Source of the DNA: Roseospira marina
GTDB lineage: Bacteria > Pseudomonadota > Alphaproteobacteria > Rhodospirillales > Rhodospirillaceae
Direction of reading: 5' to 3'
NCBI RefSeq assembly: GCF_014197855.1
Contig: NZ_JACIGJ010000007.1
Span: 186,001 to 250,000, forward strand
DNA: 64,000 nt
Below, piece by piece: positions 17,853 to 26,784 of this stretch. A program made the translations under genes and the position numbers. The notes under the pieces were generated by a model. That model was not told where the DNA came from. It saw nothing but the letters and a program-made list of their open reading frames with translations, and ran no database searches. Position 1 is the stretch's first letter. Every line of letters starts with the position of its first letter.

Positions 17853-19049
17853 ATGCGGGCTATTTATGGTGCCGGCCGGCAGGGCCAGTTTTGTCTTGAA
17901 GGGCTGCGCAAGCACGGACTCGACGCCGATTTTTTCATTGATTCCTATACACCGAACACAGAAGTCAGCGGACTCAAAGTATACAGAATAAAGGATGTCC
18001 CAAACCCGGATAGTGTTCAGGTGTTCGTGGCGATTTCGGACAATGTAACATATGGCCAGAGCATTGATGGGGTCCTGCGATCCGCCGGATTCCGTGAAAT
18101 ATATGATATCGATTATATTTTAAGAAACTATGAAGCCGTCTTTCTTAATTTTTCCGAAAAACCCGTCGTATGGTACAAAGGCAGCGCGGATGGCCGCGTC
18201 GATACGAGCGGTATTAAGGCGCTGCGTTCTCTTCTGAAGGATCCAAAAAGTCAGATGCTTCTGAATCGTATCATTCGATTCCGGAGTAATTTTCATCATA
18301 TGAACTACGTTGAATCCGACAACGAGGTTGAATACTTTCCAAGCGATGTGCCATTTCACAATGAAAACATACCGTTGATCTTTGCGGATTGCGGCGCGTT
18401 CCGGGGCGAAACCGTGGCGGCCGCTCTTGAGAACTGGAAAGGCCCGAAGCAGGCCGTGTGCTGTTTCGAGGCGAACCGTTTCGAACGCGAAAATCTGGAA
18501 GCCTGCCTGACAGAGCACGCATCCAAGACACCCGAGACGCACTTTTACCTGTGTCCGATGGCCACATGGTCTTCGAACACGACGTTGACGTTTGATGGAT
18601 CCATGGGCATGGGCAGTTCGGTCGTGCCGGGCGCCGAGGGCGCCGAAGGTGGCGCCTCAGCGGCGGAGCCGACGGCCTCACCGACTCAGATCCGTGTCCC
18701 GGCAATGCCGTTGGATGCCGTGTTTCAAGACACGCCACCCACCATGATCAAAATGGACATTGAGGGGGCTGAAATCGAAGCCCTGAAAGGAGCGTCGTCT
18801 ATTATTTCAGAAACGGCGCCCATTCTCGCGATCTGCCTATATCACGAGCCGGAACATTTGTGGGAGATTCCCATACTGATACACAGCATGCAGAAGAACT
18901 ACGATATGTACCTTCGGGTCCACTCTCTGATGTGTATGAGCACGGTTCTGTACTGCGTCCCCAAGCGTGACGGCCGTGCCCCCACGCCTTGGAAGGGGCG
19001 TCCGAGTCCGGACAGCCTGCGCGTGACCGGCGGCATCCGCGTCGTGTAA
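17853..19049 (+). CDS. FkbM-family methyltransferase with N-terminal Rossmann-like domain
   Basis: The 398-residue protein has an N-terminal nucleotide-binding-like domain (AIYGAGRQGQFCLEGLRKHG; FVAISDN) of the kind seen before FkbM domains in sugar-modifying enzymes, and a C-terminal SAM methyltransferase of the FkbM type (IFADCGAFRGETV; MIKMDIEGAEIEALKGA). It probably O-methylates a surface polysaccharide or glycolipid; the substrate is unknown. The ATG at 17853 is preceded by GAGGAG; an earlier ATG at 17829 has no ribosome site. Much of the gene is visibly lower in GC than its neighbours (for example 18061-18120), a sign of transfer. Confidence 0.85.
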   Translation: MRAIYGAGRQGQFCLEGLRKHGLDADFFIDSYTPNTEVSGLKVYRIKDVPNPDSVQVFVAISDNVTYGQSIDGVLRSAGFREIYDIDYILRNYEAVFLNFSEKPVVWYKGSADGRVDTSGIKALRSLLKDPKSQMLLNRIIRFRSNFHHMNYVESDNEVEYFPSDVPFHNENIPLIFADCGAFRGETVAAALENWKGPKQAVCCFEANRFERENLEACLTEHASKTPETHFYLCPMATWSSNTTLTFDGSMGMGSSVVPGAEGAEGGASAAEPTASPTQIRVPAMPLDAVFQDTPPTMIKMDIEGAEIEALKGASSIISETAPILAICLYHEPEHLWEIPILIHSMQKNYDMYLRVHSLMCMSTVLYCVPKRDGRAPTPWKGRPSPDSLRVTGGIRVV

Positions 19050-19109
19050 GCCACCAGGCGCGCAAAATGGGCGGATGGGGTGACGTTGCCGCGCCCACGG
19101 CGCAGCGCC

Positions 19110-21905
19110 TCAGTGCGCCGCCGCCCAGGTGGACGCCGTACCCGCGTCGACGACCAGCGGCACGGACAGGGACGCCGCCCCCTCCATCACCCGCTTCACC
19201 AGGGCCGTGGTCGCGTCCGTTTCCGCCTCCGGCACCTCCAGGATCAGTTCGTCGTGCACCTGGAGCAGCAGGCGCGCCGCCAATCCGGCCTCGGCGAGGG
19301 CGTCGGGGACCTGGATCATGGCGCGCTTGATGATGTCGGCGGCCCCGCCCTGGATCGGGGCGTTGATGGCGGCGCGTTCGGCCAGCCCCTTCATGTTCGG
19401 GTTCTTGTCGGTGATCCCGGGCGTCCAGCACTTGCGGCCGAACAGGGTGCGGACAAAGCCATACTGGCGCGCCTCCGCCTTGGTGCGCTCCATGTAGTCC
19501 AGGATCTCCGGGAACTCCTTGAAATAGGCGTCGATGAACGACTGCGCGTCGCCCCGGCCGATCGACAGTTGGCGGGCCAGCCCGAACGCCGAAATGCCGT
19601 AGATGATGCCGAAGTTGATGGCCTTGGCCCGGCGGCGCAGCATCGGGTCCATGCCCTCGATGGGCTGGCCGAACATGCGGCTGGCGGTCAGGGCGTGAAT
19701 GTCGGCGCCGTGGTGGAAGGCTTCCTTCAGCGCCTTGATGTCCGCCACATGGGCCACCAGTCGCAGCTCGATCTGCGAATAGTCCGCCGACAGCAGCACG
19801 TGCCCCGGCGCGGCAACGAAGGCCTCGCGGATGCGCCGGCCCTCCTCGGTGCGGATCGGGATGTTCTGCAGGTTCGGGTCGTTGGACGACAGCCGGCCCG
19901 TGGATGTGCCCGTCAGGCCGAAGGTGGTGTGAACCCGGCCGGTGTCGGGGTTGATGTCCTCCACCAGCGCATCGGTGTAGGTGCTCTTCAGCTTGGAGAA
20001 CTGGCGCCAGTCCAGCACGCGGGCCGGCAGGTCGTGGCCCTGGGCGGCCAGATCCTCCAGCACGTCGGCGCCGGTGGATTTTGCGCCCGTCTTGCTGCTC
20101 TTGCGGCCGGACTGCAGGCCCATTTCGTCGAACAGCACCTCGCCGAGCTGCTTGGGCGAGCCGATGTTGAAGGCGTGCCCGGCGAGGCGGTGCACCTCGT
20201 CTTCCAGATCCCCGATGCGGGCGGCGAAGGTCTTGGACAGGTCCTTCAGCACCGCCGGATCGACCGCGATGCCGGCCCGCTCCATATCCGCCAGCAGGGG
20301 CACCATGGGGCGGTCGAGGGTCTCGTAGACCGCGACCATGCGCTCCTCGACCAGCCGGGGCTTCAGCAGCCGGTGCAGGCGCAGGGTGTAGTCTGCATCC
20401 TCGGCGGCATAATCCAGCGCGCGGTCGAGCGTCACCTGATCGAATGTGATCTGGGTTTTGCCGGAGCCGCAGACGTCCTTGAACGTGATCATGGTGTGGT
20501 CGAAGTGGCGCTTCGCCAGATCGTCGAGCCCATGCGTGCCTTGGCCGAGGCGGGTGCCGTCCAGCACGTAGGACAGCACCATGGTGTCGTCGACGGGTGC
20601 CACCTCCAGCCCGACGCGGGCGAGCACATGCAGGTCGTACTTGATGTTGTGCCCGACCTTCAGCACCCCCGGGTTGAGAAGCAGGTCCTTCAGTTCCGCG
20701 ACGGCGTCTTCCAGCGGGATCTGCGGTGGGGCCTCCGGTCCGGCGCCGCCCAGGTCCAGCTGGCCCTCGCCGCCGCTGCGGTGGGCGAGCGGGATGTAGG
20801 CGGCGCGGCCCGGGGCCGTCGCCAACGAGATACCCACCAGCCCGCCGCGCATGGCGGATAGGGCGTCGGTTTCCGTGTCGATGGCCACCACGCCGACGTT
20901 CCGGGCCTCCGCCACCCAGGCGCGCAGGGTCTCGACGTCCTGGATCAGGGTGTAGTCCGCGTCGGCCGTTGTGGCCTCGGCGACCGGATCGGCGGCCGCG
21001 CCGGCACCATCGTCGGGTTTGGCGATCAGGTCGCCCTCCACCTTGGCCAGCACGGACTTGAAGCCGTTTTCGGTCAGGAAGGCGCGCAGGGCCTCGCTTT
21101 CGGGGGCCTTGACGCCAAAGGTTTCCAGCGGCTCCGGCACGTCCACATCGTCGCGCAACAGCACGAGGTCGCGTGACATCCGGGCCTGATCGGCGAACTC
21201 CAGCAGGTTCTGGCGCCGTTTGGGCTGTTTGATCTCCTCGGCGCGGTCCAGCAACGTTTCAAGGTCGCCGTACTGGTCGATCAACTGCGCGGCGGTCTTG
21301 ATCCCGATGCCCGGCACGCCCGGCACGTTGTCGGAGGAATCCCCGGCCAGCGCCTGCACGTCCACCACCTTGTCCGGGCCGACGCCGAACTTCTCGCGCA
21401 CCTGCTCCGGCCCGATAGGCTTGTTCTTCATCGGGTCGAACAGCGCCACACCGTCGCGGACGAGCTGCATCAGGTCCTTGTCCGACGACACCACGGTCAC
21501 CGCGATGCCCTGGGCGGCGGCCTGCTTGGCGTAGGTCGCGATCAGGTCATCGGCCTCGAACCCCTCCATCTCCACGCAGGCGACGTTAAAGGCGCGCACG
21601 GCGTCGCGGATCAGCGGGAACTGCGGGATCAGATCCTCCGGCGCGTCCGGGCGGTGGCCCTTGTAGTCCGGGTGGATCTCGTTGCGGAAGGTCTTGCGGC
21701 CTTTGTCGAAGATGACGGCGACCCGCTCCGCGTCCATGTCAGCCAGCAGCTTCATCAGCATGTTGGTGAAGCCGAGCACGGCGTTGACCGGCGTCCCGTC
21801 CGGCCGCGTCATCGGCGGCAGGCTGTGGTAGGCGCGGAAAATATAGCCCGACCCGTCCACCAGATAGAGGCGGTCGGGGGCGGTGGCGGTGTGTGTATCG
21901 GTCAT
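19110..21905 (-). CDS. polA: DNA polymerase I
   Basis: The 931-residue enzyme performs repair synthesis and Okazaki-fragment processing. All three domains are visible: 5'-3' exonuclease (LYLVDGSGYIFRAYH, VSSDKDLMQLV), 3'-5' proofreading exonuclease with its acidic residues (VVAIDTETDAL, HNIKYDLHVLAR, AAEDADYTLRL) and polymerase (motif A SADYSQIELR, motif B RRRAKAINFGIIYG, motif C LLQVHDELILEVPE). Proofreading therefore appears intact. The start ATG at 21905 gives MTDTHTATAPDRLYLVDG; an upstream in-frame ATG overlaps the small zinc-finger gene, which ends 7 bp before this start. Confidence 0.97.
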   Translation of the reverse strand: MTDTHTATAPDRLYLVDGSGYIFRAYHSLPPMTRPDGTPVNAVLGFTNMLMKLLADMDAERVAVIFDKGRKTFRNEIHPDYKGHRPDAPEDLIPQFPLIRDAVRAFNVACVEMEGFEADDLIATYAKQAAAQGIAVTVVSSDKDLMQLVRDGVALFDPMKNKPIGPEQVREKFGVGPDKVVDVQALAGDSSDNVPGVPGIGIKTAAQLIDQYGDLETLLDRAEEIKQPKRRQNLLEFADQARMSRDLVLLRDDVDVPEPLETFGVKAPESEALRAFLTENGFKSVLAKVEGDLIAKPDDGAGAAADPVAEATTADADYTLIQDVETLRAWVAEARNVGVVAIDTETDALSAMRGGLVGISLATAPGRAAYIPLAHRSGGEGQLDLGGAGPEAPPQIPLEDAVAELKDLLLNPGVLKVGHNIKYDLHVLARVGLEVAPVDDTMVLSYVLDGTRLGQGTHGLDDLAKRHFDHTMITFKDVCGSGKTQITFDQVTLDRALDYAAEDADYTLRLHRLLKPRLVEERMVAVYETLDRPMVPLLADMERAGIAVDPAVLKDLSKTFAARIGDLEDEVHRLAGHAFNIGSPKQLGEVLFDEMGLQSGRKSSKTGAKSTGADVLEDLAAQGHDLPARVLDWRQFSKLKSTYTDALVEDINPDTGRVHTTFGLTGTSTGRLSSNDPNLQNIPIRTEEGRRIREAFVAAPGHVLLSADYSQIELRLVAHVADIKALKEAFHHGADIHALTASRMFGQPIEGMDPMLRRRAKAINFGIIYGISAFGLARQLSIGRGDAQSFIDAYFKEFPEILDYMERTKAEARQYGFVRTLFGRKCWTPGITDKNPNMKGLAERAAINAPIQGGAADIIKRAMIQVPDALAEAGLAARLLLQVHDELILEVPEAETDATTALVKRVMEGAASLSVPLVVDAGTASTWAAAH

Positions 21906-21912
21906 GAGGGCG

Positions 21913-22110
21913 TCAGTGCGCCGCCGCCGTGGCACCGGCCGTCAGCACGAACCGGCGGGAGCAATACGGGCAGACCACGTCGGTCTCGCCCGGCTTGATG
22001 TGCAGGAACACGCGCGGGTGACCCAAGGCGGTGCCGATGCCGTCGCAGGCGACCTCGGGGTTGGTGGTTTCCACCGTCTCGGTGACGGGATACGTGGGCG
22101 TATGAGCCAT
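21913..22110 (-). CDS. Small zinc-finger protein (zf-CHCC / NDUFS6-like)
   Basis: The 65-residue protein contains CDGIGTALGHPRVFLHI followed by VVCPYCSRRFVL, the Cys-His-Cys-Cys zinc ligands of the CHCC finger found in the mitochondrial complex I subunit NDUFS6 and in many alphaproteobacterial small proteins. It is probably a respiratory or assembly accessory factor; no direct evidence is available here. Its stop is 7 bp before polA, so both are probably co-transcribed. The start ATG at 22110 follows GAGGACCGCC. Confidence 0.85.
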   Translation of the reverse strand: MAHTPTYPVTETVETTNPEVACDGIGTALGHPRVFLHIKPGETDVVCPYCSRRFVLTAGATAAAH

Positions 22111-22252
22111 GCGGGCGGTCCTCGACTTCTGGCGGCGGCGCCCTATGTTGGGGGGGCGCCCGAACGGGATCCGGATCATACCCGCCCGGCCCCGGCGCAT
22201 TCCAGATCCGAATGCCGGATCCGGCCTGTCTTCCCTGCACGCCGAGGTTCCC

Positions 22253-23212
22253 GTGACCCCCGCTCCGCTTCCCGTTCCGGCCAACGCCATCGAGATCGAA
22301 AATCTGACCAAGGTCTACAAGGCCCGCAACGGCCAGCCGGCCAAGACGGCGCTGGACGGGGTGTCCCTGACCATTCCGCGCGGCGGCTTCTTCGCGTTGC
22401 TGGGGCCGAACGGGGCGGGCAAGTCCACGCTCATCAACATCATGGCCGGGCTCGTTATGAAGACGAGCGGCACGGTGCGCGTTTGGGGCACCGACATCGA
22501 CCGCGATGACCGGCAGGCGCGCGCGGCCATCGGCATCGTGCCGCAGGAGCTGAACCTGGATCCGTTCTTCACCCCGCGCGAGCTGTTGGAGGTGCAGGCC
22601 GGCCTCTATGGCGTGCCCCGGCGCGAACGGCGCACGCTGGAGATCCTGGACGCGGTCGGTTTGGCGGACAAGGCCGATGCCTACGCCCGCACCCTGTCGG
22701 GCGGCATGCGCCGCCGGCTGCTGGTGGCCAAGGCGATGGTGCACCAGCCGCCCATTCTGGTGCTGGACGAGCCGACGGCCGGCGTGGACATCGAACTGCG
22801 CCAGCAGCTCTGGCGCTATGTGAAGGAGCTGAACGCGCGCGGCACCACGATCCTGTTGACGACACACTATCTGGAAGAGGCGGAAACCCTCTGCGATCAG
22901 ACCGCGATCATCAACAACGGAACGGTGGCGGCCTGCGACTCCACCCGAAATCTGCTGCGTCGGCTCGATTCCAAGGCGGTGATCGTGACCCTGGGCGGGG
23001 GCGTGCCCGATCCGCTGCCGGCCGGGCTGGCGGCTGTGGGCGCCTGCGCGCGCGGCGGCGATCAGATCGTGATCCGCTATCAACCCAGCGTGACCTCCAT
23101 CGGGACCATCCTGGAGGCGCTGCACACCGCCGACCTGGACATTCGCGATCTGGTCACCGAGGAAACCGACCTGGAGGACATCTTCCTTCAGCTTACCCGC
23201 AAGGCGGCCTAA
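22253..23212 (+). CDS. ABC-2-type transporter ATP-binding protein
   Basis: The 319-residue ATPase has Walker A (GPNGAGKST), the signature LSGGMRRRL, Walker B (ILVLDEPTAGVD) and the H-loop (LLTTHYLEEAE), as in drug or polysaccharide exporters of the ABC-2 class. The C-terminal ~90 residues are a small extra domain typical of this class. GTG at 22253 with an upstream GAGG was chosen; the longer frame overlaps the divergent gene's promoter. No membrane permease gene is adjacent, which is unusual, so the partner must be encoded elsewhere or lost. Confidence 0.9.
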   Translation: MTPAPLPVPANAIEIENLTKVYKARNGQPAKTALDGVSLTIPRGGFFALLGPNGAGKSTLINIMAGLVMKTSGTVRVWGTDIDRDDRQARAAIGIVPQELNLDPFFTPRELLEVQAGLYGVPRRERRTLEILDAVGLADKADAYARTLSGGMRRRLLVAKAMVHQPPILVLDEPTAGVDIELRQQLWRYVKELNARGTTILLTTHYLEEAETLCDQTAIINNGTVAACDSTRNLLRRLDSKAVIVTLGGGVPDPLPAGLAAVGACARGGDQIVIRYQPSVTSIGTILEALHTADLDIRDLVTEETDLEDIFLQLTRKAA

Positions 23213-23366
23213 GGGCGGTGGATCCCGCTCCGGTCCCGCGCCGGGAGTCAGGTCGGGAACCACCCCGAAACAGACATGGTTTCAATTTGTGCCGATCGGT
23301 TCTAAGGGTACGGGCGGAACGCCGGCCGCGTTCCATCGGACTCCGGTCGAAGAGTACGCAGCGGTC

Positions 23367-24248
23367 ATGATCGTCGAGTGGATTCGCCACCGCCTTACCC
23401 CAGCCCCTCGGTCGCTGCGGCAGATGGGCTATCTGCGCGAGCTGATCGCCACGGACGCGCGGCGACGCCGCAACCGGCGCGCCTGGGCGCCACACCTGCG
23501 CGCCACCCACCATATCATTCTGGACCGCGCGGTGCGCCTGGACCGCTGGGACACGGTGGTGGTGATCGGGGCCGGGCTCGCCAGCGATGTCCCGCTGGAG
23601 CCGCTGGCGCTGCTGTTCCGCCGGGTCGTGCTGGTCGACCTGCTGTTCATGCCGTCGGTCCGCGTCTCCGGCCTGCGCATGGGGCCGGTCGAACTGATGC
23701 CCTGTGACGTCACCGGCGTGGTGGAGGCCGTGCGGACCCTGCCCCGGGGCGCCGCTTTGCCGACCCCGAACGCGGCGATCCCGGCGATCGAGTCCGCCGA
23801 TCTGGTGGTCTCCTGCAACGTGCTGTCCCAGCTTCCGCTGTTGCCGTGCCGCTGGCTGGAGCGCCAGCACGGCCGCGCGCCCGAGGAGCTGGAGGCCTTC
23901 CGCCGCGCTTTGGTGGCGGATCACCTGCGGGCGCTGGCGGCGGTGCCGTGCCCGGTCTGTCTGGTCACGGACACCGAGCGTCAGGAGATGACCGGCGACC
24001 GCCCGACCGCCGCCGAGGACCTGCTGCACGGGGTCGAGCCCGAGGTGGACGGGCCGGCGTGGTGGTGGCGCATCGCGCCGCGTCCGGAGGAAAGCTGGCG
24101 CCACGACGTGCGCCATCGCGTGGTCGGCGGCTGGCTGCGCGGCTATGCCGTGCCGGAGGAAACCCCGGCCGATCTCGCCCCCGCAGCGTCCGGCGTCACG
24201 GACCAGACGCGGGGCCACGCCCTGGGGCATGGTGGGCGCGCCGGCTGA
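23367..24248 (+). CDS. Hypothetical protein, Rossmann/methyltransferase-like
   Basis: The 293-residue protein has no clear family assignment. The segment DTVVVIGAGLASDVPLEPLALLFRRVVLVD resembles a Rossmann nucleotide- or SAM-binding strand-loop-helix ending in an acidic residue, and SADLVVSCNVLSQLPLLP resembles the motif IV region of methyltransferases. Tryptophans near the end (AWWWRIAP) and a basic N terminus are also notable. ATG at 23367 is the likely start; a GTG at 23289 is possible. It converges on hypE with an 18-bp gap. Confidence 0.6.
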   Translation: MIVEWIRHRLTPAPRSLRQMGYLRELIATDARRRRNRRAWAPHLRATHHIILDRAVRLDRWDTVVVIGAGLASDVPLEPLALLFRRVVLVDLLFMPSVRVSGLRMGPVELMPCDVTGVVEAVRTLPRGAALPTPNAAIPAIESADLVVSCNVLSQLPLLPCRWLERQHGRAPEELEAFRRALVADHLRALAAVPCPVCLVTDTERQEMTGDRPTAAEDLLHGVEPEVDGPAWWWRIAPRPEESWRHDVRHRVVGGWLRGYAVPEETPADLAPAASGVTDQTRGHALGHGGRAG

Positions 24249-24266
24249 TATCCCCTTCGCCCGTGC

Positions 24267-25316
24267 TCAGCAAATGCGCGGCAGGGGATCGCCGGCCAAC
24301 CAGTCGATGATGCGTCGCCCGCCCAGCGCCGTTTCAAGTTGCACGATGTGATCCGGATCCGCGATCACCTCCCCGATGAGGGCCGCGTGGTGGCCGCGCG
24401 GATGGTCGCGCATGACGGCCAGCAGGGTGTCCGTGTGCTCCGCCGGCACGATGGCGATCAGCTTGCCCTCGTTGGCGACCGACAGCGGATCAAGACCGAG
24501 CAGCTCGCAGGCGCCGCGCACCTCCGGCCGGACGGGCAGGGCGGTCTCGCGCACGACCATGCCCACGCCGGACTGGTCCGCCAGCTCGTTCAGGGTCGCC
24601 GCGAGCCCGCCCCGCGTGGGGTCGCGCAGCACATGGATGTCCGGCACCGCCGCCACCATGCGTTCGACCAGCCCGTTGAGCGCGGCCGAATCGGACAGGA
24701 TCGGCGTGTCGAACGACAGGTTTTCCCGCTGGGACATGACCGCGATGCCGTGATCGCCCAGCGTGCCGCTGATCAGGATGGCGTCGCCCGGCCGGGCGCG
24801 GTCGCCCGCGATGTCCACCCGGTCGTCGGTCAGGACCCCGACGCCCGTGGTGGTGATGAACAGGCCGTCGCAGCCGCCGCGCTCCACCACCTTGGTGTCC
24901 CCGGTGACGATGGCCACGCCCGCCTCGTGCGCCGCCCGCGCCATGGTGCCGGCGATCCAGGCCAGTTCGGACAGGGGCAGGCCTTCCTCCAGAATGAAGC
25001 CCGCCGACAGATACAGCGGCTGGGCGCCGGACATGGCGACGTCGTTGACGGTGCCGTGGACGGCCATGGACCCGATGTCCCCGCCCGGGAAGATGCGCGG
25101 CGTGATGACGTAGCTGTCCGTCGTCAGGACCAGCCGCCCCGGGGGAATCGGCACCCGGGCGGTGTCGTCGCCCCGGCGCAGCGCCGGCGTGTCGAAGGCC
25201 GTTACGAAGATCTCCCGCACCAACTGGGTCATCGCGCGCCCGCCGGCGCCGTGGACCATTTCCACCAAGCCATGGGTGTGATCAAGGGGCGGGAAGGGCC
25301 GGACAGGACTGTTCAT
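24267..25316 (-). CDS. hypE: Hydrogenase maturation factor HypE
   Basis: The 349-residue protein dehydrates a carbamoyl group on its C-terminal cysteine to a thiocyanate, giving the cyanide ligands of the NiFe site. It ends with the required PRIC motif. The ATP-binding AIR-synthetase-like fold shows GRAMTQLVREIF, TTDSYVITPRIFPGG and DPTRGGLAATLNELA. It overlaps hypD by 4 bp (ATGA) and is the last gene of the hupK-hypABFCDE operon. Confidence 0.96.
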   Translation of the reverse strand: MNSPVRPFPPLDHTHGLVEMVHGAGGRAMTQLVREIFVTAFDTPALRRGDDTARVPIPPGRLVLTTDSYVITPRIFPGGDIGSMAVHGTVNDVAMSGAQPLYLSAGFILEEGLPLSELAWIAGTMARAAHEAGVAIVTGDTKVVERGGCDGLFITTTGVGVLTDDRVDIAGDRARPGDAILISGTLGDHGIAVMSQRENLSFDTPILSDSAALNGLVERMVAAVPDIHVLRDPTRGGLAATLNELADQSGVGMVVRETALPVRPEVRGACELLGLDPLSVANEGKLIAIVPAEHTDTLLAVMRDHPRGHHAALIGEVIADPDHIVQLETALGGRRIIDWLAGDPLPRIC

Positions 25317-26494
25317 GAGTCTCCTCCTCCGGAACCGACGGCGGCGGGCTGGGCTTTGGGCCGGGTGTCTTTGGGCCGGGCGTCTTTAAGACGGGGGCGG
25401 CGGGTCCAGGCGGCCGCGCAGGCGCCCTCGGAGGAAACCATGCAGGCGCCTTGCGGCCGCTCGGGCGTGCAGGCGCGGCCGAACAGGCGGCAGTCGTGCG
25501 GGGCGAGCGCGCCGCGCAGCACGGACCCGCAGGCGCAGGCGGGATGCTCCCGGCCGGTCCGGGGCGGCATGCTGAACCGCGCCTCGGCATCCCACGCCGC
25601 GTAGGCGTCGCGGATCCGCAGGGCGGAGGCGGGCAGGGCCCCCAGGCCGCGCCACTCGAACGACTCGCGCACCGTGAACACCTGCTCCATCAGCGCCTGC
25701 GCCGTGCGGTTGCCGGTCGCGGTTACGGCACGGGTGTACTCGGTCTCCACCGTCGCACGGCCGGCGTTGATCTGCGCCATCAGCATGACGATGGCGCGCA
25801 GCACGTCCAGCGGCTCGAACCCGGCGATCACCACGGGGACGCCGAAGCGCGCGGCGCAGGGTGCGTAGGCGTCGCTGCCGATCACGGTGGAGACATGCGC
25901 CGGCCCAATGATGCCGTCCAGCGGCGGCGCGTCCGCCGTGTCGGCCAGGATCGCCACAATGGCCGGCGGGGTCAGGACGTGGTTGCAGAAGACGGAGAGG
26001 TTCCGCAGCCCCTCCCTCTCCGCCTGCACCAGGGCCAGCGCGGTCGGCGGGGTGGTGGTTTCGAACCCGATGGCCAGGAACACCACCTCGCGGTGCGGGT
26101 TGGCGCGGGCGACGGCCAGGGCGTCGAGGGTCGAATACACCATGCGCACGTCGGCGCCGGCCGCGCGGGCCGTGTACAGGCTGTCGCCGCCGCTGGCCGG
26201 CACGCGCATGAGGTCACCGTAGGTGCACAGGATCACGTCCGGGCGGCTGCGGGCCAGGGCCAGCGCCATGTCGAGCCGCCCCACCGGCAGCACGCACACG
26301 GGGCAGCCGGGGCCATGGATCAGCCGCACCGCCTCCGGCAGCAGGTCGGCCAGCCCGTGCTGGGCGATGGCGTGGGTGTGGCCGCCGCAGAACTCCATCA
26401 GGTGATAGCGCCGACCGGGTTGCACGGCGTCCGCAATCGCCCGCGTCAGCCCGCGCCCGAGAGCGGGGTCGCGGTACTCGTCGATGAACCTCAT
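25313..26494 (-). CDS. hypD: Hydrogenase formation protein HypD
   Basis: The 393-residue iron-sulfur protein, with HypC, holds the Fe atom while cyanide is transferred from HypE. Conserved cysteine segments are FCGGHTHAIAQHG, HGPGCPVCVLP and a C-terminal Cys-rich region (CACGSVLRGAL, DCRLFGRACTPE, GACMVSSEGACAA) that binds the [4Fe-4S] cluster. The last ~25 residues are a lysine/proline-rich tail with repeated KD(A/T)RPK text, which is not part of the usual domain. The start ATG at 26494 overlaps hypC by 4 bp. Confidence 0.96.
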   Translation of the reverse strand: MRFIDEYRDPALGRGLTRAIADAVQPGRRYHLMEFCGGHTHAIAQHGLADLLPEAVRLIHGPGCPVCVLPVGRLDMALALARSRPDVILCTYGDLMRVPASGGDSLYTARAAGADVRMVYSTLDALAVARANPHREVVFLAIGFETTTPPTALALVQAEREGLRNLSVFCNHVLTPPAIVAILADTADAPPLDGIIGPAHVSTVIGSDAYAPCAARFGVPVVIAGFEPLDVLRAIVMLMAQINAGRATVETEYTRAVTATGNRTAQALMEQVFTVRESFEWRGLGALPASALRIRDAYAAWDAEARFSMPPRTGREHPACACGSVLRGALAPHDCRLFGRACTPERPQGACMVSSEGACAAAWTRRPRLKDARPKDTRPKAQPAAVGSGGGDS

Positions 26495-26757
26495 GACGCG
26501 GGGCCGGCGGGGTCGGGGGTATTGGTGGTGTCGGTCGCAGCCAGGGCGGCCATGTCGCGGATCAGGGCCAGGGTGGTCTCCGCCTCCTCCGGGTCGAGGC
26601 GGGCCAGGGCGTAGCCCACATGCAGGATGACGTAGTCCCCCACCGACAGGTCCTCGACCAGCGCGACGGAGATCGTCTTGCCCACGCCGCCGATGTCCAC
26701 GCGGGCCATGGCGTCGGGCAGCAGGTCGAGGACACGGGCGGGCACGGCTAGGCACAT
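26491..26757 (-). CDS. hypC: Hydrogenase assembly chaperone HypC
   Basis: The 88-residue chaperone begins MCLAVPARV, with the essential Cys2 exposed once the initiator methionine is removed. It carries the iron cofactor with HypD and delivers it to pre-HupL. VGDYVILHVGYALARLDPEEA is the typical C-terminal half. It starts 27 bp after the hypF stop and overlaps hypD by 4 bp. A second HypC-type paralogue, HupF, is encoded at 35204. Confidence 0.95.
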   Translation of the reverse strand: MCLAVPARVLDLLPDAMARVDIGGVGKTISVALVEDLSVGDYVILHVGYALARLDPEEAETTLALIRDMAALAATDTTNTPDPAGPAS

Positions 26758-26784
26758 GAAACGGATCCTTGAGACGGGGGCGGG

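Noticed and set aside
19080-20861. Large plus-strand frame over polA
   Set aside because: It is a shadow of polA; no ribosome site and no domain.
25313-25390. HypD tail as a separate small gene
   Set aside because: It is in frame with the end of HypD and has no start or ribosome site of its own.
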